A DNA stretch of 12,779 nt, from positions 555 to 13,333 of the forward strand of contig JAGRAL010000106.1 of the NCBI GenBank assembly GCA_020434605.1. The letters are read 5' to 3'. The DNA comes from Bdellovibrionales bacterium (GTDB taxonomy: Bacteria > Bdellovibrionota > Bdellovibrionia > Bdellovibrionales > UBA840). Positions 1 to 6,125 of the stretch are shown piece by piece. The position numbers were made by a program, and so were the translations under genes. Position 1 is the stretch's first letter. Every line of letters starts with the position of its first letter. The notes beneath the pieces are model-generated. The model worked only from the letters and a program-made list of their open reading frames with translations. It ran no database searches and was not told where the DNA came from.

Positions 1-224
1 ATTAAGTCGAACTTTTCTTCTATTGTTTCAAATCTTGCATCAATTAAGTCAAATTTTTTTCCTATTATCTCAATGTAGCCTTCTATCTTGTGACCCAATG
101 CTTTGATATCATCTTTTGTAGATAAGTTATCATTTGTTTTTGTCATATATCGGGCCTGCAATTCTGCTTGTTTACGATTAAATCCTACGCCTTCAAAATC
201 TTTAATTACATCTATGATATTCAT
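1..224 (-). CDS. Small coiled-coil protein, DUF1640-like (3' end outside window)
   Basis: This reading frame starts with ATG at 224 on the minus strand and stays open for 74 codons until the window ends, so the C-terminus is missing. The N-terminus (MNIIDVIKDFEGVGFNRKQ) is clearly related to that of the complete 120-residue protein at 2296-2658: both have an 'I/V-K-x-F-E-x-x-G-F-x-R-x-Q-A-E-L-Q' core followed by a 'T-K/Q-D' segment and then a charged helical stretch. In this copy the helical part repeats K-F-D-L with a 14-residue period, which is two heptads and points to a coiled coil. The layout (GFxxxQAE head, coiled coil, usually a C-terminal membrane anchor) resembles the bacterial DUF1640 family, whose function is not established. 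A GGGG run 8 bases before the ATG is a modest ribosome-binding site. The assignment to DUF1640 is inference; the paralogy is seen directly. Confidence 0.72.
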   Translation of the reverse strand, partial: MNIIDVIKDFEGVGFNRKQAELQARYMTKTNDNLSTKDDIKALGHKIEGYIEIIGKKFDLIDARFETIEEKFDL

Positions 225-323
225 CGTATAAACCCCATATTTTCTGAACCTAATTTTTAAAAATATTTTTTTACTTAAGACTCTTATTTTCAAATCATAG
301 TAAATTTTTACCTAGAGCATCTA

Positions 324-352
324 TGTCCGAAATAAAAATTAAATTTCGGACA
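324..352. repeat. Perfect 10-bp inverted repeat TGTCCGAAAT / ATTTCGGACA
   Basis: TGTCCGAAAT at 324-333 and its exact complement ATTTCGGACA at 343-352 are separated by 9 AT-rich bases. Neither strand has a T-run after the stem, so it is not a standard intrinsic terminator. The two arms are 19 bp apart start to start, close to two helical turns, which would suit a dimeric DNA-binding protein. The inner eight bases, TGTCCGAA, recur in other gene-free gaps of this window. Confidence 0.75.
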
Positions 353-360
353 AGCACTTT

Positions 361-455
361 ATCTTAAGGAAAACTCCATGGCATATTTGTATGAGAGAAA
401 AAATATTTTAAATAGGGTGATACAATTGTATTACCATGGAGCCTTCTCTTAAGAT
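361..455. repeat. Long imperfect inverted repeat (19 bp paired, 52-base loop)
   Basis: Arm 361-381 (ATCTTAAGG...CTCCATGG) pairs with arm 434-455 (CCATGGAG...CTTAAGAT). The pairing is 8 bp, one bulged base, 3 bp, two mismatches, then 8 bp. Inside the loop TTGTAT (387-392) can pair with ATACAA (420-425), and 420-431 is itself a 12-bp palindrome. The element could be a structured RNA, a palindromic mobile repeat, or a nuclease or protein target. I see no target-site duplication and no second copy in the window. Confidence 0.65.
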
Positions 456-574
456 GAGTCTTCGTAATACAAAATATGTACCAATTATGGACGTCAAGAT
501 AATAGGGTATAATGTCCGAATGGGATTTTTATTATAGATTATAGTACGTGTGGGCGGAATGTACTAGCTACATT

Positions 575-2119
575 TTATGGTGTAACTAGTTTTGTTCGAC
601 TATTATTATGTGCGCGATTTACTTTTTGAAAATTCGTTAAACCATTTGCAGGAGTGATACCAGTGTTTGCATCTTCACGTTGTTTAGCAAACTGACCACC
701 CGGTAAATACTTTTTAAGATCTAAAGAATTTTTTGAGCCAGCAAGTCCACTTCCGGCAATCCCATTTCCATAACCGCCGCCATTACCAGCATTACTTCCG
801 TATCCAGCAATACCTCCAGCGCCACCACCGCCTACGGCTCCAGCTGAAGTTCCACCAGTTACGTTTGTATCATAGACACCTTTTTGTGCGCCATTACCAC
901 CGCCACCTGGGCCGCCGCCTAAGGCGCTACCTTGACCAGCGCCACCACCAGCTCCACCTTGCTGACCACCGCCAACTACACCCGGAGCTTTAGAGTTTGG
1001 ATCACCAAAACCTATGTCATCACCTTGTGCTCCATAGATATCGTCTTCATCAAAATTATAGCCGTCTGTATTGCTACTCGCAGTTGCTCGGTTTGCTGTA
1101 TTTGTATCAATAGAAGGTAAGTTTAGACAGCTTTGTTGCATTGGATTTTGTAAACAAGCGCATCTCGGATTTGCTCCCGCATTGGCAGAATAACATTCAC
1201 CAAACATAGCAGCACACTGTGGAGCCGAACGGTTTGCTTGGTTACTGCAATACGCAGCTGTACACGCAGGGTTATTCACTGCCTCTGGTTTCATACAATC
1301 ACCTTGCGCTAATTCTTTTTGGCAAGACTGCGATTGGGCGACACCTTGAAGCATTTGTGTGACGTTAGCTAGAGCCATCATTGTGTTAATCTGTGAAGCC
1401 TCACAGTACTCTAACTTTGCTGGGACACTTTCAAGCACAATACGATTTGCGCGTTTCATTTGGGCATTTAAAATATTAACTTGTGGTTGGCATGCAGTTG
1501 GTAAACCTCTTAATGTTTGCATTGCCGCTTCCAGTTCAGCGTCTATTTGTAGAACCGCCGAATTAGCAGCTTCACAACTTTGTATGCACTTTTCTCTAGT
1601 AAATTGACAAGTTGCAGCCATAGCTGTTCCGACGGCACCCATACCAGTTTGTAGCATAGCTGCGCTTTTACACTTTTTGTACATGTTACCGTTGCCGCTA
1701 CCACTAGAACTTTGAACCATACTCGTAATGAATGTAGCTATAGGCATGTAGGTGTTACCCTCACAGCCAATTTTATTTGCTAGTCCTAATTTATTACATG
1801 AGTTTGATATTTGCACCATTTGAGGTTCATATTTTGTAAGTGCAGATGATACCGCAGATATACAATCTGCTTGTGGGCATGTGCCTGTATCAAAATTAAA
1901 TTTAGATATGCTAGTTACGCAAGTAGATATTTGAGTTTTTATTTCCGCAGCAATTTTCTCGCCAGCCGCTGTAGCTTGCCTAATTTCTGCGGAAGATTCT
2001 TCTGCCTTAGCTTTGATAGGGGCGGTTGTAGAATCTGTGGTGGATTCAACCGACGCATAGCTTGCTGCAAACGCAAATTTTGAAAAACTAATTGATAATA
2101 GAACTATAAGCATTTTCAT
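575..2119 (-). CDS. Secreted Cys-rich, Gly-rich protein of unknown function
   Basis: The 514-residue product begins with a signal peptide (MKMLIVLLSISFSKFAFA, probable cut after residue 18), so it is exported. Residues 19-65 are a helical Ala/Glu/Lys/Thr stretch. Residues 67-331 contain 20 cysteines, ten of them between 239 and 331, an even number that suits disulfides in the periplasm or outside the cell. An acidic patch (about 355-372) is followed by a Gly-rich low-complexity tract (380-461) with Gln, Ala, Ser and Tyr. The last 53 residues return to complex sequence with a conserved-looking LDLKKYLPGG block. I do not recognise a named family; the tail resembles tails I associate with Bdellovibrio-type secreted proteins, but that is recollection, not a search. 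The ATG at 2119 has no Shine-Dalgarno; a second in-frame ATG lies at 2113. The frames on the plus strand across the Gly tract are shadows. Confidence 0.82.
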   Translation of the reverse strand: MKMLIVLLSISFSKFAFAASYASVESTTDSTTAPIKAKAEESSAEIRQATAAGEKIAAEIKTQISTCVTSISKFNFDTGTCPQADCISAVSSALTKYEPQMVQISNSCNKLGLANKIGCEGNTYMPIATFITSMVQSSSGSGNGNMYKKCKSAAMLQTGMGAVGTAMAATCQFTREKCIQSCEAANSAVLQIDAELEAAMQTLRGLPTACQPQVNILNAQMKRANRIVLESVPAKLEYCEASQINTMMALANVTQMLQGVAQSQSCQKELAQGDCMKPEAVNNPACTAAYCSNQANRSAPQCAAMFGECYSANAGANPRCACLQNPMQQSCLNLPSIDTNTANRATASSNTDGYNFDEDDIYGAQGDDIGFGDPNSKAPGVVGGGQQGGAGGGAGQGSALGGGPGGGGNGAQKGVYDTNVTGGTSAGAVGGGGAGGIAGYGSNAGNGGGYGNGIAGSGLAGSKNSLDLKKYLPGGQFAKQREDANTGITPANGLTNFQKVNRAHNNSRTKLVTP

Positions 2120-2126
2120 ATATTTT

Positions 2127-2154
2127 ATATCGACAAAAGAGCCGGCTCACTTTA
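2127..2154 (-). promoter_or_regulatory. Possible sigma-28 (FliA)-like promoter
   Basis: On the minus strand TAAAGTGA (the TAAA is at 2151-2154) is followed after the TAAA by 16 bases and then GTCGATAT (2127-2134). The sigma-28 consensus is TAAA, 15 bases, GCCGATAA, so the -10 matches 6 of 8 and the spacing is one base long. Start of transcription would fall at about the ATG at 2119, giving a leaderless or nearly leaderless message, which fits the lack of a ribosome-binding site. A 10-bp palindrome, GAGCCGGCTC (2139-2148), sits in the spacer. Confidence 0.3.
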
Positions 2155-2237
2155 GGACGAGTGGGGATAAGTTCTAAAAAAATCATAGGTTTAGTCAGAT
2201 CTTAAAAGGATGATTTAATATCAAATATAAGGCTTTT

Positions 2238-2267
2238 AAAAACTAGTGTCTCATACTGAGACGCTAG
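2238..2267 (-). terminator. Intrinsic terminator of the 2296-2658 gene
   Basis: On the minus strand CTAGCGTCTCA, a 3-base loop and TGAGACACTAG form an 11-bp stem with one G-U pair (2243-2267), directly followed by five Ts (2242-2238). It lies 28 bases past the stop codon at 2296 and isolates this gene from the secreted-protein gene downstream. Confidence 0.85.
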
Positions 2268-2295
2268 ATCTATAAAATGCCAGTATGCAGACTAA

Positions 2296-2658
2296 TTAAT
2301 AGTGACTCGTGGATAGCCATTTTCTAAAGATGGGCTCGTAGTTAGTTAATACCCAAATGGTAGCTAGCAAACCAGCAATATAAATTGTGGTCTTGAGTGG
2401 GACTAAATCAATCTTGGCATTCAGGGATTTTTCAACTAGATCAATTTTAATGTCTAGGCCATCCATTCTTGCGTTCAAAGATTTTTCAACTAGATCCATT
2501 TTTATATTTAATAGATTAACATTTCCATTTAAGAGTTCCCCATCTTTTTGGGTCATTAATCCTTGCTTCATATCCACCATAGTTTTTACCTGTAATTCGG
2601 CTTGTGTTCTTGTAAAGCCAGCTACTTCAAATTTTTTAACAATATCTGTGGTGCTCAT
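2296..2658 (-). CDS. Small coiled-coil protein with C-terminal membrane anchor, DUF1640-like
   Basis: The 120-residue protein has an N-terminal head (residues 5-24, with GFTRTQAELQ) shared with the truncated protein at 1-224, a coiled coil at about 43-86, and one hydrophobic segment at about 88-105 (TTIYIAGLLATIWVLTNY) followed by a basic-aromatic tail. This is the layout of the bacterial DUF1640 family: a coiled coil tethered to the inner membrane. Two near-identical 18-residue repeats, IK(M/I)DLVEKSLNA(R/K)(M/I)D, occupy 52-86. The ATG at 2658 is well supported by AAGGAG 9 bases upstream. The gene has its own strong terminator. It likely acts as an oligomeric membrane-associated scaffold, but no biochemical role can be assigned from sequence. 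Confidence 0.8.
   Translation of the reverse strand: MSTTDIVKKFEVAGFTRTQAELQVKTMVDMKQGLMTQKDGELLNGNVNLLNIKMDLVEKSLNARMDGLDIKIDLVEKSLNAKIDLVPLKTTIYIAGLLATIWVLTNYEPIFRKWLSTSHY
2413..2505 (-). repeat. Tandem 54-bp coding repeat within the coiled coil
   Basis: Segments 2413-2451 and 2467-2505 are similar with a 54-bp (18-codon) period and share 17 identical bases (2426-2442 and 2480-2496). They encode the two IKxDLVEKSLNA repeats. The identity at silent positions suggests a fairly recent internal duplication. Confidence 0.75.
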
Positions 2659-2796
2659 CGAAAGTAGCTCCTTAAAACTTAATTGATTTTCTAGAAAATA
2701 TTTAGCATTCGGGATGCCATTTTAAGAATGAATTTAAGATGATTTGGGTATTTGTGTATTCGGATTTCCAGGCGAGTTTCGGACAGATTTCGCTTC

Positions 2797-3486
2797 TTAC
2801 CAATTAATAGGTGTTAATTTTTTTGACTGTAAAAATGAATTTGTTTTTGAAAATGGCTTTGACCCAAAAAATCCACGGTAAGAGGAGAGGGGAGATGGGT
2901 GTGGGGCTTTAATTACAAAGTGCTTTTTAGAATCGATAAATGAAGCTTTCTTTTGTGCGTAAGAACCCCAAAGAATAAAAACCACATTTTCTTTTTTGTC
3001 GTTAACAAGTTTAATGATTGTATCCGTAAATTCTTCCCAACCCTTATTTTGATGAGAGCCAGCTTTGTGCGCTTCTACAGTCAGAGTTGCATTTAAGAGT
3101 AAAACCCCTTGTTTTGCCCAATGACTTAGGTTTCCGTGTTTTGGTGTTTCGAGGTTTAAGTCACTTAAGCGTTCTTTAAAGATATTTTGTAAAGAGGGTG
3201 GATTTGGAATTCCTTCATTTACAGAAAAACAAAGTCCGTGTGCCTGTCCTGGACCGTGATAAGGGTCTTGACCAAGAATGACGACCTTTACATTTTCGAT
3301 GGGTGTATAGTTTAGGGCCGCAAAAACCTCGGTAGATTTTGGGTAAATGGTTTTTTTGCTTTTGTATTCGGATTTTAAAAAGCTTTTAAGGTTTTGCATG
3401 TAGGTTTTTTGAAACTCAGAAAAAAGTAAATCTTTCCAAGAGTTAAAAATCTGAATATTGTCGTTTGTCTCTGTTGTTACTTCCAT
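2797..3486 (-). CDS. ung: Uracil-DNA glycosylase (family 1)
   Basis: The enzyme removes uracil from DNA, arising from cytosine deamination or dUMP misincorporation, and starts base-excision repair. From the ATG at 3486 the protein is 229 residues, the usual family-1 length. The water-activating motif GQDPYHGPGQAHGLCFSV (72-89, Asp74), the LLLNATLTV segment (129-137) and the DNA-intercalating loop HPSPLS (196-201, catalytic His196) are all intact. The reading frame extends upstream to a TTG at 3513, but that would begin inside the preceding terminator hairpin, whereas the ATG at 3486 has AAGGGG about 3-8 bases upstream; I chose the ATG. The gene follows speA on the same strand and may depend on read-through or on a promoter I cannot see. 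A TGTCCGAAA word lies 12 bases after its stop. Confidence 0.96.
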   Translation of the reverse strand: MEVTTETNDNIQIFNSWKDLLFSEFQKTYMQNLKSFLKSEYKSKKTIYPKSTEVFAALNYTPIENVKVVILGQDPYHGPGQAHGLCFSVNEGIPNPPSLQNIFKERLSDLNLETPKHGNLSHWAKQGVLLLNATLTVEAHKAGSHQNKGWEEFTDTIIKLVNDKKENVVFILWGSYAQKKASFIDSKKHFVIKAPHPSPLSSYRGFFGSKPFSKTNSFLQSKKLTPINW

Positions 3487-3512
3487 GCGCCCCTTAAAAA
3501 ACTGAGTCAACA

Positions 3513-3536
3513 AAGCCCGAATCAGATATCGGGCTT
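3513..3536 (-). terminator. Terminator-like hairpin between speA and ung
   Basis: AAGCCCGA (3513-3520) and TCGGGCTT (3529-3536) form a perfect 8-bp stem with an 8-base loop, 5 bases past the speA stop. On the minus strand it is followed by TGTTG rather than a pure T-run (the tail reads GGGCTTTGTTG), so termination may be partial. Confidence 0.6.
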
Positions 3537-3541
3537 ACTAG

Positions 3542-5458
3542 TTATTCTCTTTCTTCTAAATACGTATAACCATCTAAGCCGTCTTCGTAATAACGAAGTA
3601 AAAGTTTGGCTTCAAGGTTCGTCATTGTGCCTTTACGTATACTGTTTTCGGTCGCGATTCTGATTCGGTTTAATAAATCACGTTTGTCGTATTGAATGTA
3701 AGATAAAATTTCAAAAACTTTATCACCTTCAACAACGCTCTCAACAGTGTAGTTGTTCTCATCAATAAGTACGTCTACGGCATCTGTATCACCAAACAAG
3801 TTGTGTAAATCACCCAAAGCCTCTTGATAAGCACCAAGTAAAAAGATACCCATGTAGTATGGTTCATCCTCTTTGTAAGAGTGAACAGCAAGTGATGAAA
3901 CGTATTGATAGTTCTCTACAAACTGGTCGATCTTACCATCGCTATCACAAGTAAGGTCGGCAACAATGGCACGACGAGTAGGCTCTTCGCCTAATTTGTG
4001 AATCGGAAGCACTGGAAATGTATGCTTCACGGCCCAAGAGTCAGGTGCAGATTGAAAGATAGAGAAGTTACAGAAATATGTATCTGATAACTCATTACGA
4101 AGAGTATTTGCTAAATCTTCAAAATCTGGATTTTGTCTAGCTAAGTAGTAAATCTTTGTAAAAGAAGCAGCGATTAAGTTTTCTGACTTAGCTCTCTCTT
4201 GCAGTGACATGTAGCCAAGAGTGTAAAGCTTAAGGGCATCCCCTGTAATCTCTTGAATGTCATGGTAAGACTCTGAAAGATTGCTTGGCCCGATGTTTTT
4301 ATAAATTTCTGCAAGGTTATGTATAAGAGGGCTATCGTTTCCAGAAACCTCCACTTGCGGAGCTTCTCTAGTAACTTGGTTTGTACCTAGCACATTAAAA
4401 ATCAAAACCGAGTGGTGAGCCACCAAGGCACGGCCAGATTCGGTAATAATATTGGGATGAGGTAAATCATGGCGCTCGCAAACTTGCGCGATAGCGTAAA
4501 CCACATCGTTTGCATATTCTTGTTCAGAGTAGTTAGATGAAGAGTCGCTTGAAGTCGTTCCATCGTAATCAACCGCAAGACCACCGCCAACATCCATGTA
4601 CATTAGGTTGTTAGCACCCATTTTTCTGATTTCAGCGTAATAACGAGCTCCCTCTTTTAAAGAAGACTTAATCGCTTGGATAGATTTAATCTGTGAACCA
4701 ATATGAAAGTGTACTAGCTCTAGAGAGTCTAATGAATCACGAGCTTTTAGGATTTCTACACACTCACAGATTTCGGCAGGAGTTAGTCCAAATTTAGATC
4801 TAGCACCGCTAGATTCAACCCACTTGCCAGCTCCCTTAGAGTAAAGCTTAGCACGTAAGCCAATACGGGGTTTAATGTTTAAACGATCTGCTACTTTTAA
4901 GATAAGCGGCAATTCAGACATACGGTCCACAACGATGATCGTATTTTTACCAATCTTAAGTGACAAAAGAGCTGTTTCTACAAACTCTTCGTCTTTAAAA
5001 CCATTACAGATGATCATTGCATCATCAGATTTTGCTTGGGCTAAAACTACCAATAACTCTGGCTTACTACCGGCCTCTAAACCTAGGCCAAATTGTTCGC
5101 CGTACTCTACGATGTGACGTACGAGCTGGTGATTTTGGTTTACTTTAATTGGGTAAACTCCACAGTAGCGGCCTTTGTAGTTGTTGTCTTGAAAGGCGTT
5201 TTTAAAACAATTATTTAAAAGCTTGATACGACTTTTTACAATGTCAGGAAAACGTAGAAGGATCGGTAAACGAATCCCGCGCTCCATTAACTCTTCGGTA
5301 AGTTCTTTTAAATCCACCGAAGGAGCATTGGGATCTTTTTTAGAGGTCTCTGGGCAAACAGCAAGATGACCCTTATCATTAATCTTAAAGTAACCACCGC
5401 CCCATTCGTTAACACCGTAAAGACTAGAGCTTTTCTGAATGTCCCAATTGCTAGACAC
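3542..5458 (-). CDS. speA: Biosynthetic arginine decarboxylase (PLP-dependent)
   Basis: It decarboxylates L-arginine to agmatine, the first step of the agmatine route to putrescine and spermidine. The 638-residue length and sequence fit the SpeA-type fold III (alanine-racemase-like) enzymes. Key features: PIKVNQ (103-108) with the PLP Schiff-base Lys105; HIGSQ (252-256); the Gly-rich phosphate loop GGGLAVDYDG (291-300); ITESGRA (338-344); and CDSDG (504-508), holding the active-site Cys504 and Asp505 contributed across the dimer. The start is a GTG at 5458 with a strong GGAGG 8 bases upstream. No agmatine ureohydrolase or agmatine deiminase gene is in the window, so the next step is encoded elsewhere. 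A sigma-70 promoter lies just upstream. Confidence 0.96.
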   Translation of the reverse strand: MSSNWDIQKSSSLYGVNEWGGGYFKINDKGHLAVCPETSKKDPNAPSVDLKELTEELMERGIRLPILLRFPDIVKSRIKLLNNCFKNAFQDNNYKGRYCGVYPIKVNQNHQLVRHIVEYGEQFGLGLEAGSKPELLVVLAQAKSDDAMIICNGFKDEEFVETALLSLKIGKNTIIVVDRMSELPLILKVADRLNIKPRIGLRAKLYSKGAGKWVESSGARSKFGLTPAEICECVEILKARDSLDSLELVHFHIGSQIKSIQAIKSSLKEGARYYAEIRKMGANNLMYMDVGGGLAVDYDGTTSSDSSSNYSEQEYANDVVYAIAQVCERHDLPHPNIITESGRALVAHHSVLIFNVLGTNQVTREAPQVEVSGNDSPLIHNLAEIYKNIGPSNLSESYHDIQEITGDALKLYTLGYMSLQERAKSENLIAASFTKIYYLARQNPDFEDLANTLRNELSDTYFCNFSIFQSAPDSWAVKHTFPVLPIHKLGEEPTRRAIVADLTCDSDGKIDQFVENYQYVSSLAVHSYKEDEPYYMGIFLLGAYQEALGDLHNLFGDTDAVDVLIDENNYTVESVVEGDKVFEILSYIQYDKRDLLNRIRIATENSIRKGTMTNLEAKLLLRYYEDGLDGYTYLEERE

Positions 5459-5497
5459 CGTTTGCCTCCAAAAATAGCTGGTTAAAAAAGTCTTCGC

Positions 5498-5525
5498 AGT
5501 ATAGATTTTTTTGCCAGAAAATCAA
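5498..5525 (-). promoter_or_regulatory. Sigma-70-type promoter of speA
   Basis: On the minus strand TTGATT (5520-5525) and TATACT (5498-5503) are separated by 16 bases. They match the consensus at 4 of 6 and 5 of 6 positions. The predicted start near 5491 gives a leader of about 33 bases that ends in the strong GGAGG before the GTG. Confidence 0.6.
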
Positions 5526-5567
5526 ATAAGAATACAGCCCAAATTAAAATAATTCCCCCTAGGCCTC

Positions 5568-5582
5568 GTCTCAAATTGAGAC
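5568..5582. promoter_or_regulatory. Perfect dyad GTCTCAA-A-TTGAGAC (candidate operator)
   Basis: A 7-bp inverted repeat around one central base lies in the divergent gap between speA and the secreted-protein operon, about 43 bp upstream of the speA -35. There is no T-run on either side, which argues against a terminator. The half-site GTCTCA also forms the terminator stem at 2248-2262. An adjacent second inverted repeat, CTGGCGA (5582-5588) with TCGCCAG (5604-5610), overlaps its last base. The regulator is unknown. Confidence 0.4.
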
Positions 5583-5711
5583 TGGCGAAGATTTTTTAAA
5601 CACTCGCCAGGGTTTTAAGGAGCGATCTGCCTTTATGGCCTATTGGCTTCATTTCAGCCGGCACGATTTATGTATATTAAGCTCTTGGGGACTCTAGAAA
5701 AGGAGCCACAG

Positions 5712-6107
5712 ATGTGGATTTTTTTACAGCTCGCACTAGCATTCACGGCAGATGTCGATCAACTGATGCATGATGTGAAGGTGAATAGTGTAAAATTACG
5801 GGCTCAGATCGACAGATTTGAGAAAACTCACACAAAAAGTTGTGAAAAGATCGTAAACCGCCTGCGCTACATGGCGGATGCAGAATCCCTGGGTAATAAG
5901 GTAGAGGAGCAGCAAAAGCGCCTGCAAGAAATATATTCTTTACTCTACACCAAGCGAAGCGTTTTGGATGATAGCAAATACGGCCGGCTAAGAGATGCAT
6001 ATCTAACGGATGTAAAAAGTAGATATAAGGTAATATCAGAGAGCTACCAGCAGTGCTTAACGAAATGGCCTGCGACAAGTGAGCGTCGCAAGGTTGCAGG
6101 AAGATAA
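5712..6107 (+). CDS. Small exported helical protein, unknown function
   Basis: From the ATG at 5712 the product is 131 residues. I chose this start because AAGGAG (5699-5704) lies 7 bases before it and because it puts a hydrophobic export signal at the very N-terminus (MWIFLQLALAFTA, probable cut after 13); the frame stays open back to a TTG at 5643 that has neither. The signal is short and lacks the usual N-terminal Lys or Arg. The mature part is charged and almost wholly helical with heptad character at about 45-80, and has just two cysteines, 44 and 115, which could form one disulfide in the periplasm. No family is recognised. It is the first gene of an operon with the similar-looking 6126-6629 gene, 18 bases downstream. 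The promoter was not located. Confidence 0.75.
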   Translation: MWIFLQLALAFTADVDQLMHDVKVNSVKLRAQIDRFEKTHTKSCEKIVNRLRYMADAESLGNKVEEQQKRLQEIYSLLYTKRSVLDDSKYGRLRDAYLTDVKSRYKVISESYQQCLTKWPATSERRKVAGR

Positions 6108-6125
6108 TCGGTTCGGGGGGATCAA

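Larger units (their letters stand above)
225..574. other. Gene-free interval with inverted repeats
   Basis: This 350-base AT-rich stretch lies downstream of the secreted Cys/Gly-rich gene and upstream of the truncated coiled-coil gene. I see no credible reading frame with a ribosome-binding site on either strand. It contains a perfect 10-bp inverted repeat (324-352), a long imperfect hairpin (361-455), a short 6-bp stem (542-547 with 561-566) and a further TGTCCGAA word (513-520). It must contain the promoter of the minus-strand gene at 224, but I could not place it; the best -10-like word, TATGAT around 295-300 on the minus strand, has no good -35. Confidence 0.6.

Noticed and set aside
485..520. 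TATAAT at 508-513 on the plus strand as a promoter
   Set aside because: The -35 (TTATGG) matches poorly and no plus-strand gene follows; it would only give antisense RNA to the secreted-protein gene. Chance is likely in AT-rich DNA.
733..1120. His- and Arg-rich plus-strand frames opposite the Gly-rich tract
   Set aside because: They are the complement of Gly/Ala-rich codons; no ribosome-binding site, and the minus-strand gene with a signal peptide explains the region.
3487..3513. Longer ung start at TTG 3513
   Set aside because: It starts within the speA terminator hairpin and lacks a ribosome-binding site; the ATG at 3486 gives the normal length.
5644..5658. Possible sigma-54 -24/-12 element upstream of the secreted operon
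   Set aside because: Only the GG-N10-GC spacing fits; the rest of the consensus (CAC and TT) is missing.
5743..6078. 111-residue minus-strand ORF opposite the first secreted-protein gene
   Set aside because: Shadow of the plus-strand gene, which has a strong ribosome-binding site, an export signal and an operon partner.
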